Part shown: positions 10,583 to 20,077 of the stretch, in pieces
How positions within the stretch are numbered: position 1 is the stretch's first letter
Layout of the letters: every line of letters starts with the position of its first letter
Program-made: the position numbers and the translations under genes
Origin: Hyphomonas neptunium ATCC 15444
Lineage (GTDB): Bacteria > Pseudomonadota > Alphaproteobacteria > Caulobacterales > Hyphomonadaceae
Assembly: GCF_000013025.1 (NCBI RefSeq)
Contig: NC_008358.1
Span: forward strand, 1,798,001-1,862,000
Direction of reading: 5' to 3'
DNA: 64,000 bases
The notes under the pieces: generated by a model
What the model was told of the DNA's origin: nothing
Database searches by the model: none
The model's input: the letters and a program-made list of their open reading frames with translations, nothing else

Positions 10583-13500
10583 GTGACAAAGCCTGTTTTT
10601 ATCCATCTTGCCATCCGGTCCAGCTTTTCGCTGCTGGAAAGCATGATTACGCCTGCTGATCTGGCAAAGTGGTGCAAGCAATACTCCATGCCCGCGATGG
10701 CGGTGACTGACAGAAACTGCCTTTTCGGGGCGTTAGAGCTTTCCATTAAGCTGTCAGATTACGGCGTTCAGCCAATCATGGCGTGCTGTTTTGATGTCAC
10801 CGATGGATCGCCCAAAGCAGAACTGTTTCGGCTCACTGCATATGCTCAGGATGATGTCGGCTATAAGCGTCTGATGTTTTTGTCCTCTAGGGCGTATCTG
10901 GAAGCAGACGATGGCGTGCCGCGCTTACACAAAAAATATCTGCTGGAGAACACAGAGGGCCTCATTCTTCTGACGGGCGGCGCAGAAGGCGAAGTCGCGC
11001 GTCACATCCTCAAGGGCCGCTTGGCCGACGCCCGGACAGAACTGTCAACCTTGGCGACCGCCTATCCTGGGCGTTGTTATGTCGAAATTACCCGGCACGG
11101 AACGCAGGAGGAAATCAAATCGGAAACGGGCTTGGTTGAGTTGGCTTACGAGCTTGGGCTCCCCCTCGTTGCCACTCACGATGCCCGTTTCTTGAAGCCA
11201 GAAGATGTAACAGCGCACGATGCCATGATGTGCATCGCAAACGGGCAATATCTTGGCCAGGACGACCGCAAGCGCGTCGAGCCAGACCAATATCTGAAAT
11301 CTCCTGAAGAGATGGAAGTGCTGTTTGCGGACCTTCCTGAAGCGATCGCAAATACTTCAGAGATCGCGATTCGCTGTTCGGTAAGGGCTGAGACCCGCAA
11401 ACCAATTTTGCCCAATTTCAGCAAGGAGGGACGCTCGGAAGGTGAGGAGCTCGCCCTCCAAGCTCGTCAAGGTCTAGAGGAGCGTTTGGCAGAGGCAGAT
11501 CGTCTGTATGCTGAGCGACAAGTATATCTCGATCGGCTTGAATATGAACTTGGTATCATCGACCGCATGGGATTCCCCGGATACTTCCTTATCGTCTCGG
11601 ACTTCATCAAGTGGGCAAAGGCGAACGGTATTCCTGTGGGGCCGGGCAGGGGATCGGGCGCTGGTTCACTCGTTGCCTGGGTTCTGCTGATTACAGATCT
11701 CGATCCGTTGAGGTTTGATTTGCTGTTTGAGCGCTTCCTCAACCCCGAGCGCGTTTCTATGCCAGACTTCGACGTGGATTTCTGCCAGGAACGCCGGGGC
11801 GAAGTGATCCGTTATGTCCGCGAAAAATATGGCGCAGACAGTGTTGCTATGATCATCACCTTTGGCACGCTTCAAGCCAAGGCTGTGGTGCGCGATGTCG
11901 GCCGCGTGATGCAGATGCCCTACGGCCAGGTCGACCGCCTTGCGAAACTTATCCCGTTCAATCCGGCCAAGCCACCAACCCTGGATGAAGCGATAGCGGC
12001 TGAACCAAAGTTCGATGATGAGATCGCGGCCGATGCGCGCGTTGGCGAGCTGATCGACACAGCGCGTGCGCTGGAGGGAATGTACCGCAACGCAGGGACG
12101 CACGCTGCTGGCGTTGTGATCGCAGACCGCCCGCTTGTTGAGCTTGTGCCGCTTTATAACGATCCGAGAGCCGATCTACCCGCTACTCAGTTCAATATGA
12201 AGTATGCCGAAATGGCGGGTCTCGTGAAGTTCGACTTCTTGGGGCTGAAGACCCTAACTGTGATAGACCGTGCGCTGAACTTTATTCGCCGCGATGGCGG
12301 CGATGTGGGCCCCGCATGGCGAAGCATGGATGATCCAGCCACTTATGAGCTTATGGCAAGTGGTGAAACGCTGGGCGTATTCCAGCTTGAAGGGGCGGGC
12401 ATGCGCGACACGCTTCGCCGGGTGCGGCCCAACAATATTGAAGATCTGATCGCCATCATCTCCCTCTATCGCCCCGGCCCTATGGAGAATATCCCAGTCT
12501 ATGTTCAGGGCAAGGAGGATCCGGCGTCGGTCCGTTATCAGCATCCAGACCTGAAGCCTGTGCTTGAGGCAACTTATGGTGTTCCTGTCTATCAGGAGCA
12601 AGTTATGCGGATGGCGCAGGAAATTGCGGGCTATTCTCTGGGTGAGGCCGACCTCCTGCGTCGCGCGATGGGTAAGAAGAAACTTGAAGAGATGATCGCG
12701 CAGCGCCGGCGTTTCGTTGAGGGCGCCGCTGCCAACAAGGGAATGAAAGATTCGCTGGCCAACGAAATCTTCGACACCATGGAGAAGTTCGCCGGTTACG
12801 GGTTCAACAAGTCGCACGCAGCAGCTTATGCGCTCATCGGCTACCATACAGCCTTTCTGAAGTGCCATTATCCCAAAGAGTTCCTGGCGGCATCAATGAG
12901 CCTGGATATTGGAAACACTGACAAGCTCGCAGCGTTTTTTCAGGAGGCCAAGCGCTTGCGGCTTCACGTTCTCGCGCCGGACATCAATTCATCGCAGCCG
13001 GATTTCGATGTGAATGAGGACGGCATTGTCTACGCCCTCGGGGCGATCAAGGGCGTGGGCGTCGAGGCAATGAAACACGTTTCGGCCGTAAGAAGCGAGG
13101 GCGGTCCCTTTAAAGACCTCTATGACTTTGCTGAGCGGGTTGATCCCAAGCACGTGAACAAGAAGGCTTTGGAGTCCCTGGCAAAATCTGGAGCGCTTGA
13201 TTGTCTGGAAGGTAACAGGGCGCGCGTATTTGCTGTTGTGCCGATGCTGGCCCAATATTGCGCGAGTCACGCTGAAGATCGAAGTGGAGGTCAGGGCGGG
13301 CTATTCGGAGAGTCCGAACCCGCGCTTCGTCCGGAATTTCCGCCCTCAAGGCCATGGACTGCGCAACAAAAGCTGGATGAAGAATTCAAATCCATAGGAT
13401 TTTACTTTTCGGGTCACCCATTGGACGATGTTCTGACGTCGATAGACCGGGACCGCGTTACGTTGGCGATGGAAGTGCACGAGCGGGCGGGAGACGGGAA

Positions 13501-14005
13501 ACCTCTCGAAATGATAGGTATCGTGCGGACGCGCAATGACAAGCCCAGCAAGAGGGGCGGCAAGTTTGCTTTCCTGACTATCTCCGACCCCACCGGTGAA
13601 CTTGAAATGATGGTCTTCAATGAAGGCTTGCAGCAATATGGAGATTTGCTGCAGCCCGGAAAAGCGGTTGCCATCACCGTTACAGCCAAATTGAACGGGG
13701 AAGAACTTCGCCTCAATCTTGACCGGGCGGTCGAATTGGAAGCTGCGCGTTTGTCGAAACCGTCAGGGTCCCTGATGGTCCGTCTCGGGCCCGACGCAGA
13801 TCCTGAGGATCTGGCCGGCGTTATACGTCGGTTAGAGCAAGTTTCCGATGGCGACAGAGGCGTGATTATAGTTGAACTGATCCTCCGTGACGGACGGATT
13901 GTCACTATGAGGTTGCCTCAAACCTACACGATTGGCCTTCGCGCCCAGCGGGCTCTGAAAGAGGTTCCGGGTGTCGAGAAGGTAGATCCGCGCCAGGCAG
14001 CCTGA
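10583..14005 (+). CDS. dnaE: DNA polymerase III alpha subunit
   Basis: 1140-residue replicative polymerase. The N-terminal PHP domain (about 1-270) begins 'FIHLAIRSSFSLLES'; the polymerase active-site aspartates are in PDFDVDF (Asp 395, 397 and 399); helix-hairpin-helix and an OB-fold ('IGIVRTRNDKPSKRGGKFAFL', residues ~980-1060) follow. Length and composition are those of the housekeeping DnaE1, not the mutasome DnaE2, which usually travels with imuA/imuB. The start is GTG 10583 behind a GAAGAGGA-type ribosome site; 79 bases separate it from lolD, so a separate promoter is possible. Confidence 0.96.
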   Translation: MTKPVFIHLAIRSSFSLLESMITPADLAKWCKQYSMPAMAVTDRNCLFGALELSIKLSDYGVQPIMACCFDVTDGSPKAELFRLTAYAQDDVGYKRLMFLSSRAYLEADDGVPRLHKKYLLENTEGLILLTGGAEGEVARHILKGRLADARTELSTLATAYPGRCYVEITRHGTQEEIKSETGLVELAYELGLPLVATHDARFLKPEDVTAHDAMMCIANGQYLGQDDRKRVEPDQYLKSPEEMEVLFADLPEAIANTSEIAIRCSVRAETRKPILPNFSKEGRSEGEELALQARQGLEERLAEADRLYAERQVYLDRLEYELGIIDRMGFPGYFLIVSDFIKWAKANGIPVGPGRGSGAGSLVAWVLLITDLDPLRFDLLFERFLNPERVSMPDFDVDFCQERRGEVIRYVREKYGADSVAMIITFGTLQAKAVVRDVGRVMQMPYGQVDRLAKLIPFNPAKPPTLDEAIAAEPKFDDEIAADARVGELIDTARALEGMYRNAGTHAAGVVIADRPLVELVPLYNDPRADLPATQFNMKYAEMAGLVKFDFLGLKTLTVIDRALNFIRRDGGDVGPAWRSMDDPATYELMASGETLGVFQLEGAGMRDTLRRVRPNNIEDLIAIISLYRPGPMENIPVYVQGKEDPASVRYQHPDLKPVLEATYGVPVYQEQVMRMAQEIAGYSLGEADLLRRAMGKKKLEEMIAQRRRFVEGAAANKGMKDSLANEIFDTMEKFAGYGFNKSHAAAYALIGYHTAFLKCHYPKEFLAASMSLDIGNTDKLAAFFQEAKRLRLHVLAPDINSSQPDFDVNEDGIVYALGAIKGVGVEAMKHVSAVRSEGGPFKDLYDFAERVDPKHVNKKALESLAKSGALDCLEGNRARVFAVVPMLAQYCASHAEDRSGGQGGLFGESEPALRPEFPPSRPWTAQQKLDEEFKSIGFYFSGHPLDDVLTSIDRDRVTLAMEVHERAGDGKPLEMIGIVRTRNDKPSKRGGKFAFLTISDPTGELEMMVFNEGLQQYGDLLQPGKAVAITVTAKLNGEELRLNLDRAVELEAARLSKPSGSLMVRLGPDADPEDLAGVIRRLEQVSDGDRGVIIVELILRDGRIVTMRLPQTYTIGLRAQRALKEVPGVEKVDPRQAA

Positions 14006-14024
14006 GGCTGCGGTCTTTTGGGGC

Positions 14025-14052
14025 TTGTTGTTTGCGCCGGATTGGGTATATG
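14025..14052 (+). promoter_or_regulatory. Candidate housekeeping promoter for rpsB-tsf
   Basis: In the 139-base dnaE-rpsB gap there is TTGTTG at 14025-14030 and TATATG at 14047-14052, separated by 16 bases, a reasonable sigma-70-type pair. It would start transcription near 14059 and give a ~85-base leader. Seen by eye only; other pairings are possible. Confidence 0.35.
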
Positions 14053-14071
14053 GCGCGCATTCTAAAACCAT

Positions 14072-14144
14072 GTCGCGGGTGCATCCGGTGCGACGGGATT
14101 TCCCGTAGTTCCCCCTGCGACGGCCAACCGGATGGAGAAAATCG
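14072..14144 (+). promoter_or_regulatory. Structured leader ahead of rpsB
   Basis: The leader contains a perfect 7-base inverted repeat, CATCCGG (14082-14088) and CCGGATG (14128-14134), that would close a ~53-base domain holding an inner hairpin ACGGGA/TCCCGT (14093-14106). The closing helix ends at the first G of the GGAG ribosome site (14134-14137). A competing helix, GTCGC (14072-14076) with GCGAC (14090-14094 or 14117-14121), is possible. In E. coli S2 represses its own leader; whether this one does so is inference. Confidence 0.4.
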
Positions 14145-14936
14145 ATGGCCCTTCCTGACTTCTCGATGCGTCAGTTGCTCGAGGCTGGTGTTCACTTTGG
14201 TCACCAGACCCACCGCTGGAACCCCCGCATGAAGCCGTACATCTACGGCGAGCGTTCCGGCATCCACATCATGGACCTTTCGCACACTGTTCCCGCGCTG
14301 CACCAGTCGCTGGTGTTTGTGCGCGATACTGTCGCCAAGGGCGGCCGTGTTCTGTTCGTGGGTACAAAACGTCAGGCTCAGGAGCCCGTTGCTGAGGCTG
14401 CACAGCGCTGCGCACAGTATTACATGAACCATCGCTGGCTCGGCGGCACGCTGACCAACTGGTCCACAGTTTCCAACTCCATCAAGCAGCTGCGCGAACT
14501 TAACGCCATGTTTGAGAGTGGTGGCGGCTCTGGCCTGACCAAGAAAGAGCTGCTCGACCTGCAGCGCCGCCGTGACAAGCTGCAAAAGTCGCTGGGCGGT
14601 ATCGCTGACATGGGCGGCCTGCCAGCTGCAATCGTCGTTATCGACACGAATAAAGAAGCGATTGCCGTTCAAGAGGCACGCAAGCTCGGTATTCCGGTCG
14701 TTGCTGTTCTGGACACCAATTGTAACCCATCTGATGCCGACTTTGGTTTCCCAGGCAATGATGACGCGGCTCGCGCGATCTCGCTTTATTGCAACCTCTT
14801 TGCGGATGCGGTTCTGGATGGACTTGCGGAATCAACAGCGGGCCTGGGCGTTGATCTTGGCGCATCCGCCGACATCGCGTCGCTTGCAGACGCTGATGTC
14901 AAACTGGCTGACGAAGAAGCTGCGGGCGAAGCTTAA
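14145..14936 (+). CDS. rpsB: 30S ribosomal protein S2
   Basis: 263-residue small-subunit ribosomal protein that binds at the platform side and is needed for S1 docking. The start '[27 protein letters not shown]' (split here: the ribosomal S2 signature H-F-G-H-Q) and '[12 protein letters not shown]' are diagnostic. A GGAG ribosome site lies 8 bases upstream. The C-terminal ~20 residues are an acidic alanine-rich tail. It is the first gene of the rpsB-tsf unit, with 38 bases before tsf, and has the strongly biased codon use of a highly expressed gene. Confidence 0.98.
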   Translation: MALPDFSMRQLLEAGVHFGHQTHRWNPRMKPYIYGERSGIHIMDLSHTVPALHQSLVFVRDTVAKGGRVLFVGTKRQAQEPVAEAAQRCAQYYMNHRWLGGTLTNWSTVSNSIKQLRELNAMFESGGGSGLTKKELLDLQRRRDKLQKSLGGIADMGGLPAAIVVIDTNKEAIAVQEARKLGIPVVAVLDTNCNPSDADFGFPGNDDAARAISLYCNLFADAVLDGLAESTAGLGVDLGASADIASLADADVKLADEEAAGEA

Positions 14937-14974
14937 TCGCTTCTTCTGCCAACCCAAGATGAAGGAACAATCTC

Positions 14975-15880
14975 ATGGCTGAGATTACTGCTGCACTTGT
15001 GAAAGAACTGCGCGAAAAAACGGGCGCAGGCATGATGGATGCGAAGAAAGCACTGGTCGAAAATAATGGCGACCAGGCAGCTGCAATTGAGTGGCTGCGC
15101 GCAAAGGGACTGTCCAAGGCCGCCAAGAAATCTGATCGCGCCGCGGCTGAGGGGCTCGTTGCGGTCAAGTTGTCTGACGACGGCAAGTCCGGCGCGATTG
15201 TCGAACTCAATGCTGAAACCGATTTCGTCGCACGCAACGAGATTTTCCAGAAGTCCCTCGACGGGATCGCTGTCGCTGCCCTGAAGGCGGATGGTACGGT
15301 TGAGGCGGTTTCTGCTGCAGCTTCGCCAGATGGTGAAGGCTCCGTGGATGATCTGATTAAGCGCATGATCGCTACAATTGGCGAAAACATGACCTTGCGC
15401 CGTGTTGCAAAGCTCTCGGCAACCGGCCGGGTAGCGGCTTATACCCACAACGCTGTTGTGCCGGGTATGGGCAAGGTTGGTGTGCTCGTTGCCCTTGACG
15501 GTTCGGGTGACCTTGAAGACGCTGGCCGGAAGGTTGCTATGCACATTGCGGCAACGTCTCCCGCAGCGGCAACCACTGAAGAGCTTGATCCGGCGCTTGT
15601 CGAATCAGAGAAGCGCGTACTGACCGAGCAAGCTCGTGAGAGCGGCAAGCCTGACGCTGTCATTGAAAAGATGATCGTTGGCCGCATGCAGAAATTCTAC
15701 AAAGAGGTCGTTCTGGCCGAGCAGCCCTTCATCATGGACCCAGACAAAACGGTTGGGGAATTCCTGAAAGAGCAGGGCGCTACCTTGAAAGGGTTTGTTC
15801 ATTACAAACTCGGTGAAGGGGTAGAGAAAGCTGCGGACAACTTCGCAGATGAAGTCGCTGCACTCACAAAAGGCGCCTGA
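14975..15880 (+). CDS. tsf: Elongation factor Ts
   Basis: 301-residue nucleotide exchange factor that recycles EF-Tu-GDP. The N-terminal UBA-like module with '[18 protein letters not shown]' and the core '[11 protein letters not shown]' motif (the EF-Tu-contacting TDFV) are clear. It is preceded by a good ribosome site (AAGGAAC) and followed by a strong intrinsic terminator at 15917-15954, so rpsB-tsf is probably the main transcript, with pyrH downstream under reduced read-through. Confidence 0.98.
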   Translation: MAEITAALVKELREKTGAGMMDAKKALVENNGDQAAAIEWLRAKGLSKAAKKSDRAAAEGLVAVKLSDDGKSGAIVELNAETDFVARNEIFQKSLDGIAVAALKADGTVEAVSAAASPDGEGSVDDLIKRMIATIGENMTLRRVAKLSATGRVAAYTHNAVVPGMGKVGVLVALDGSGDLEDAGRKVAMHIAATSPAAATTEELDPALVESEKRVLTEQARESGKPDAVIEKMIVGRMQKFYKEVVLAEQPFIMDPDKTVGEFLKEQGATLKGFVHYKLGEGVEKAADNFADEVAALTKGA

Positions 15881-15916
15881 TCGGGCTTGCCTTTCAGCCC
15901 ATGAGGGGCTTTGAAC

Positions 15917-15954
15917 AATCCCGGCTGCCCCTAGGAGCGGCCGGGATTATTTTA
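15917..15954 (+). terminator. Intrinsic terminator after tsf
   Basis: A perfect 9-base stem, AATCCCGGC (15917-15925) and GCCGGGATT (15940-15948), encloses a 14-base loop and is followed by the T-rich ATTTTA. A smaller hairpin (AGCCC/GGGCT) precedes it. It ends the rpsB-tsf transcript 36 bases before pyrH. Confidence 0.75.
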
Positions 15955-15990
15955 TCCAGCGCTCAGAATACAAGGGATTGAGGTCTAATT

Positions 15991-16746
15991 ATGCAGTCCG
16001 GCGCGTCTGAAACCAACAAGTTGAAATATCGCCGTGTGCTTCTCAAGCTGTCTGGTGAAGCCTTGATGGGGGGAGGGCAGTTCGGAATCGATATTCCGAC
16101 CTGTGAGCAATTCGCTCGGGCAATTGCAGAGGCCAGGGAAGCGGGCGCCGAAATATGCCTGGTTATCGGTGGCGGCAATATCTTCCGGGGAGTGGCGGGA
16201 GCCGCAAAAGGTATGGAGCGCGCCCAGGCTGACTCCATGGGCATGCTTGCTACAGTTATGAATGCCCTCGCCATGCAAAGCGTTCTGGAGAACCTAGGAG
16301 TTCCTACCCGAGTCCAATCAGCCCTGAATATGGATGCAATCTGCGAACCTTATATCCGGCGCCGTGCCCATCGGCACATGGAAAAGGGCCGCGTGGTAAT
16401 CTTTGCGGCCGGCATCGGAAATCCATTCTTTACCACCGATACCGGCGCGGCTTTGCGGGCGATTGAAATGAACTGCGACGCGCTCCTGAAGGGCACACAG
16501 GTAGACGGTGTATACACGGCCGATCCGAAGCTGGACGCTACAGCGACGCGCTACCATCAGGTTGCTTACCAGGAAATTCTCGCCAAGGATTTGAAAGTGA
16601 TGGACTCGTCAGCAGTCAGTTTGATGAGAGACAATAACATTCCAATCGTCGTATTTTCGCTCAAAGAAGAAGGCTCCCTGTTAAATGTCCTTTATGGACG
16701 AGGGACTTCGACGACGATCACCAAAGAGGGAGCAGAGAAGCCATGA
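15991..16746 (+). CDS. pyrH: UMP kinase
   Basis: 251-residue amino-acid-kinase-fold enzyme converting UMP to UDP with ATP, allosterically regulated by GTP/UTP in known members. '[13 protein letters not shown]' (phosphate-binding loop), '[10 protein letters not shown]' and 'DGVYTADPK' motifs identify PyrH. The N-terminus has ~13 extra residues before the conserved strand. It lies just behind the tsf terminator and its stop overlaps frr by 4 bases (ATGA), so pyrH and frr are co-translated. Confidence 0.97.
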   Translation: MQSGASETNKLKYRRVLLKLSGEALMGGGQFGIDIPTCEQFARAIAEAREAGAEICLVIGGGNIFRGVAGAAKGMERAQADSMGMLATVMNALAMQSVLENLGVPTRVQSALNMDAICEPYIRRRAHRHMEKGRVVIFAAGIGNPFFTTDTGAALRAIEMNCDALLKGTQVDGVYTADPKLDATATRYHQVAYQEILAKDLKVMDSSAVSLMRDNNIPIVVFSLKEEGSLLNVLYGRGTSTTITKEGAEKP

Positions 16747-17297
16747 GCTACAGCAAGCAGGATATTGAACGAAGAATGGAGGGCGCCCTGGCTTCATTGG
16801 CGTCGGAATTTGCTGGCCTGCGCACTGGGCGCGCTTCGGTGAACCTTCTCGATTCAATTCAGGTCCCGGCCTATGGCGGCGTAACGCCTCTGAGTCAGGT
16901 TGCGTCTGTGACCGTGTCGGATACCCGAATGCTCTCGGTCAATGTTTGGGACAAAACGGTTGTTGGCGCGGCCGACAGGGCAATCCGCGATTCCGGTCTT
17001 GGTTTGAACCCAGTGATGGATGGCCAAACGCTTCGCATTCCGATCCCTCCGCTCAATGAAGAGCGCCGGGTTGAGTTGACCAAAATTGCTGGGAAGTATG
17101 CCGAAGCTGCGCGGGTGGCTGTCCGCAATGTGCGTCGAGATGGAATGGACGATCTCAAGAAAGCAGAGAAAGACGGCGAAATCAGTGAAGATCGTCACCG
17201 TGCGCTGACTGAAGAAGTTCAGAAACTGACGGATGCGTTTGTTAAGCGTGTTGACGAAGCCCTGAAGGCCAAAGAAGCCGAGATCATGCAGGTCTGA
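16743..17297 (+). CDS. frr: Ribosome recycling factor
   Basis: 184-residue tRNA-mimicking factor that, with EF-G, splits ribosomes after termination. Three-helix-bundle heptads plus the hinge domain '[16 protein letters not shown]' and '[15 protein letters not shown]' are typical; the C-terminal helix carries '[19 protein letters not shown]'. Overlaps pyrH by 4 bases and uppS by one (TGATG). Length is normal. Confidence 0.98.
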   Translation: MSYSKQDIERRMEGALASLASEFAGLRTGRASVNLLDSIQVPAYGGVTPLSQVASVTVSDTRMLSVNVWDKTVVGAADRAIRDSGLGLNPVMDGQTLRIPIPPLNEERRVELTKIAGKYAEAARVAVRNVRRDGMDDLKKAEKDGEISEDRHRALTEEVQKLTDAFVKRVDEALKAKEAEIMQV

Positions 17298-18055
17298 TGT
17301 CGCGGGCCTCTGCCCCCCTCAATCCTATTCCGGTGGGCCAACAACCCGTCGTCCCAAAGCATGTGGCAATTATCATGGATGGAAATGGCCGCTGGGCGAC
17401 AGCCAGACATCTGCCCCGTACTGCGGGACATGAACGCGGTGTCGAGGCGCTCCGGCGTACCGTTGATGCAGCGGGTGATCTTGGTATCCGCTATTTGACG
17501 GTCTTTTCTTTTTCGACAGAAAACTGGCGTCGACCTGCGGCCGAAGTGAACACACTATTCGGTCTCCTGAAGGCTTATGTGCAGAGAGATCTAAGTCGCC
17601 TTAAAGATGAGGGAGTGCGAATCCGGATTATCGGTCAGCGCGCCGGTTTGCCAGCGGACATTGCAAGTCTCGTGTCCAAGGCTGAGGAAGAAACCAGAAC
17701 GAATACTGAGTTTAATCTGACAATCGCGTTCAATTACGGATCGCGTGACGAAATTTTGCGGGCTGCTTCCGCTTTAGCGCGGGATGTTAAATCAGGACTG
17801 CGCGATCCGGATATAACAGAAAATGAGTTCGCTGGGTATTTGGATACCGGCGATCTTCCGGACCCGGACCTTCTTATACGGACGAGTGGAGAATTTCGTA
17901 TCAGCAACTTTCTGCTTTGGCAGGCGGCCTATGCGGAGTTCCTGTTTTGTGACGTCCTGTGGCCCGACTTTGGACGCTCCCATCTGGAAGATGCCCTGAA
18001 ATGCTATAATGAGCGGGAGCGCAGATATGGCGCTGTCTCTCCGGGAGGGGGCTGA
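17297..18055 (+). CDS. uppS: Isoprenyl transferase (undecaprenyl-diphosphate synthase)
   Basis: 252-residue cis-prenyltransferase that makes the C55 lipid carrier for peptidoglycan and O-antigen. The catalytic aspartate is in '[10 protein letters not shown]', and 'FSTENWRRP' and '[19 protein letters not shown]' are the family's conserved regions III and V. Coupled by single-base TGATG overlaps to frr and cdsA, in the usual rpsB-to-bamA envelope cluster. Confidence 0.97.
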   Translation: MSRASAPLNPIPVGQQPVVPKHVAIIMDGNGRWATARHLPRTAGHERGVEALRRTVDAAGDLGIRYLTVFSFSTENWRRPAAEVNTLFGLLKAYVQRDLSRLKDEGVRIRIIGQRAGLPADIASLVSKAEEETRTNTEFNLTIAFNYGSRDEILRAASALARDVKSGLRDPDITENEFAGYLDTGDLPDPDLLIRTSGEFRISNFLLWQAAYAEFLFCDVLWPDFGRSHLEDALKCYNERERRYGAVSPGGG

Positions 18056-18873
18056 TGGGTGACTGGACACCGACCGAAAGGCGGTTTTCCGAACTTCCCG
18101 TCCGGCTGGTGTCCGCATTTATTCTGATCCCGATGGCGCTTGCGGCTGTCTGGTTGGGTGGATGGTGGTTGGCCACGGCATGTGCCGTATTCGCATTTGT
18201 AATGATGCTGGAATGGTGCGCGATGAGCGCAACATCCAATCAGTACCTGCTAGCCGGCTTGGGTGGCTTGTTTGCGATGTCGTTTCCGCTGCAGCTTACC
18301 GAGATGACCGTCGCAATCGCGGTCGCCGCCTACTGCCTGGCCAGCTTTGGTGCGCGTGCCGGTATTCGTTCCAGGGTCTCTGCGGGCTTCGGTGTAATCT
18401 ACGTGTTTGCAATGGTTGGTGGGCTTTACATGCTTCGCGAGGGGGCGTGGGAAGGCCAATCAGCGGCACTTTATTTCATGTCTTTCGTCTGGGCCTCTGA
18501 TGCAGCGGCATATTTCTTCGGCCGGGCATTTGGTGGCCCGAAATTGCTCCCCAAAGAAAGCCCGAATAAGACGTGGAGTGGTGCAATTGCTGCTGTTCTG
18601 GCGTGCGCCATCTGTGGTTATTTCGCGTCTATGATTGAGGGCGTCGACCATTTCGCCTGGATGGCATGTGGTATTGCAATATCGATAGTGGCTCAGGCGG
18701 GCGATTTGTTTGAAAGCGGACTCAAAAGGCGGTTCAAAGTGAAGGACTCAGGCCGGATTCTGCCTGGTCATGGCGGGCTTTTGGATCGAGTTGATGGTTT
18801 GGGCGCTGTGGCTGTTGTAGGAAGCATTGCGTTGGCAGTTCACCCCGGTTTAGCAACTGCGCTGGGGCTTTGA
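18055..18873 (+). CDS. cdsA: Phosphatidate cytidylyltransferase
   Basis: 272-residue integral membrane enzyme making CDP-diacylglycerol, the precursor of all phospholipids here. About seven hydrophobic helices are followed near the C-terminus by the CDP-cytidylyltransferase signature, seen as S-G-L-K-R-R-F-K-V-K-D-S-G-R-I-L-P-G-H-G-G and then LLDRVDGL (residues ~222-250). TGATG overlap with uppS; 6 bases to dxr. Confidence 0.96.
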   Translation: MGDWTPTERRFSELPVRLVSAFILIPMALAAVWLGGWWLATACAVFAFVMMLEWCAMSATSNQYLLAGLGGLFAMSFPLQLTEMTVAIAVAAYCLASFGARAGIRSRVSAGFGVIYVFAMVGGLYMLREGAWEGQSAALYFMSFVWASDAAAYFFGRAFGGPKLLPKESPNKTWSGAIAAVLACAICGYFASMIEGVDHFAWMACGIAISIVAQAGDLFESGLKRRFKVKDSGRILPGHGGLLDRVDGLGAVAVVGSIALAVHPGLATALGL

Positions 18874-18879
18874 GGCTCC

Positions 18880-20073
18880 ATGGTGCGCAAGGTTTCCATC
18901 TTCGGCTCAACAGGCTCAATCGGGCGGTCCGCGATCGACGTCATTTGCAATGCGAATGAAACAGGCGCCGCCGAATTTTCTGTTGAGGCACTTGCAGCGG
19001 GCCGGGACGTGGAGGGCTTGGCGAGTCAGGCGCTGAAACTGAAGCCGAAAATTGCTGTAATTGCTGATGAAAGTCGCAAGGTGGAGCTCGCAGCCTTGCT
19101 GGCGGGGTCCGGCATCGAAGTTGCTGCAGGCGAGGGGGCGTTAAATGAGGCCGCTGCGCGCCCCTGTGACCGTGTTTTGGCGGCAATTGTGGGCGCCGCC
19201 GGCCTTGGTTCGACTTTGGCGGCCATAAAGGCTGGCAACGACATCGCGATCGCAAACAAGGAGAGCATTGTATGCGGCGGTCAGCTTATGCTCGGCGAAG
19301 CCCGGCAGTCTGGAGCCCGCATTTTTCCCGTTGATTCGGAACATAGTGCCATTTTCCAATGCATCGGTGATGGGCGCAGCCTGGAAAACCTGACCATCAC
19401 CGCATCTGGGGGGCCTTTCCGCAATTGGTCGCTGGAGCAGATGGCAACGGCCACACCAGCTCAAGCGGCGGCCCATCCCGTCTGGTCCATGGGTATCAAA
19501 AATTCAATCGACAGCGCATCGTTGATGAATAAGGCCTTGGAATTCATAGAAGCGGCAGTCCTTTTTGACGTCGCCGCGGACCACATCAACGTATTGGTCC
19601 ACCCTCAGTCAATCATCCATGGCATGGCCCATTTCGACGATGGTTCGGTCATCGCTCAGCTTGGGTGTCCGGACATGAGGACTCCGATTTCTTATGCTCT
19701 TGGATGGCCAGATCGAATTCCCACCACTGTCGACCGACTCAATCTTGCGCAGATTTCGAATCTGGAATTTTTTGAAGTCGATGAAGAGCGATTTGCTTCA
19801 ATTCGGCTGGCTCGCGAGGCAATGGGCGCCGGCCCGGCTGCCAGAGTGGTATTAAATTGCGCTAATGAAGCAGCTGTTTCAGCGTTCATAGCTGGTGAAT
19901 GCGGCTTCCTTGACATCAGCAGATTGGTCGAAGCCGCATTGGAGCGCTTTTCATCAGGTAATTTTGCCTCTAGCAAATGCGAAACGCTTGAAGAAATAGC
20001 AGAAATAAGCCGGTACGGACGGTTCCTAGTGTCTCAATGGCTAAACAATGCCCCAAGCCGGGCGGGAGGATGA
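18880..20073 (+). CDS. dxr: 1-deoxy-D-xylulose 5-phosphate reductoisomerase
   Basis: 397-residue NADPH enzyme for the first committed step of the MEP isoprenoid pathway. The NADPH fold 'GSTGSIGRSAIDVI' is at residues ~7-20; 'ANKESIVCGG', the metal/substrate motif 'PVDSEHSAIFQ' and 'NSIDSASLMNKALE' are all present. It supplies isoprenoid precursors used by the neighbouring uppS. The stop TGA is 4 bases before the proposed rseP GTG. Confidence 0.97.
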   Translation: MVRKVSIFGSTGSIGRSAIDVICNANETGAAEFSVEALAAGRDVEGLASQALKLKPKIAVIADESRKVELAALLAGSGIEVAAGEGALNEAAARPCDRVLAAIVGAAGLGSTLAAIKAGNDIAIANKESIVCGGQLMLGEARQSGARIFPVDSEHSAIFQCIGDGRSLENLTITASGGPFRNWSLEQMATATPAQAAAHPVWSMGIKNSIDSASLMNKALEFIEAAVLFDVAADHINVLVHPQSIIHGMAHFDDGSVIAQLGCPDMRTPISYALGWPDRIPTTVDRLNLAQISNLEFFEVDEERFASIRLAREAMGAGPAARVVLNCANEAAVSAFIAGECGFLDISRLVEAALERFSSGNFASSKCETLEEIAEISRYGRFLVSQWLNNAPSRAGG

Positions 20074-20077
20074 TCGA

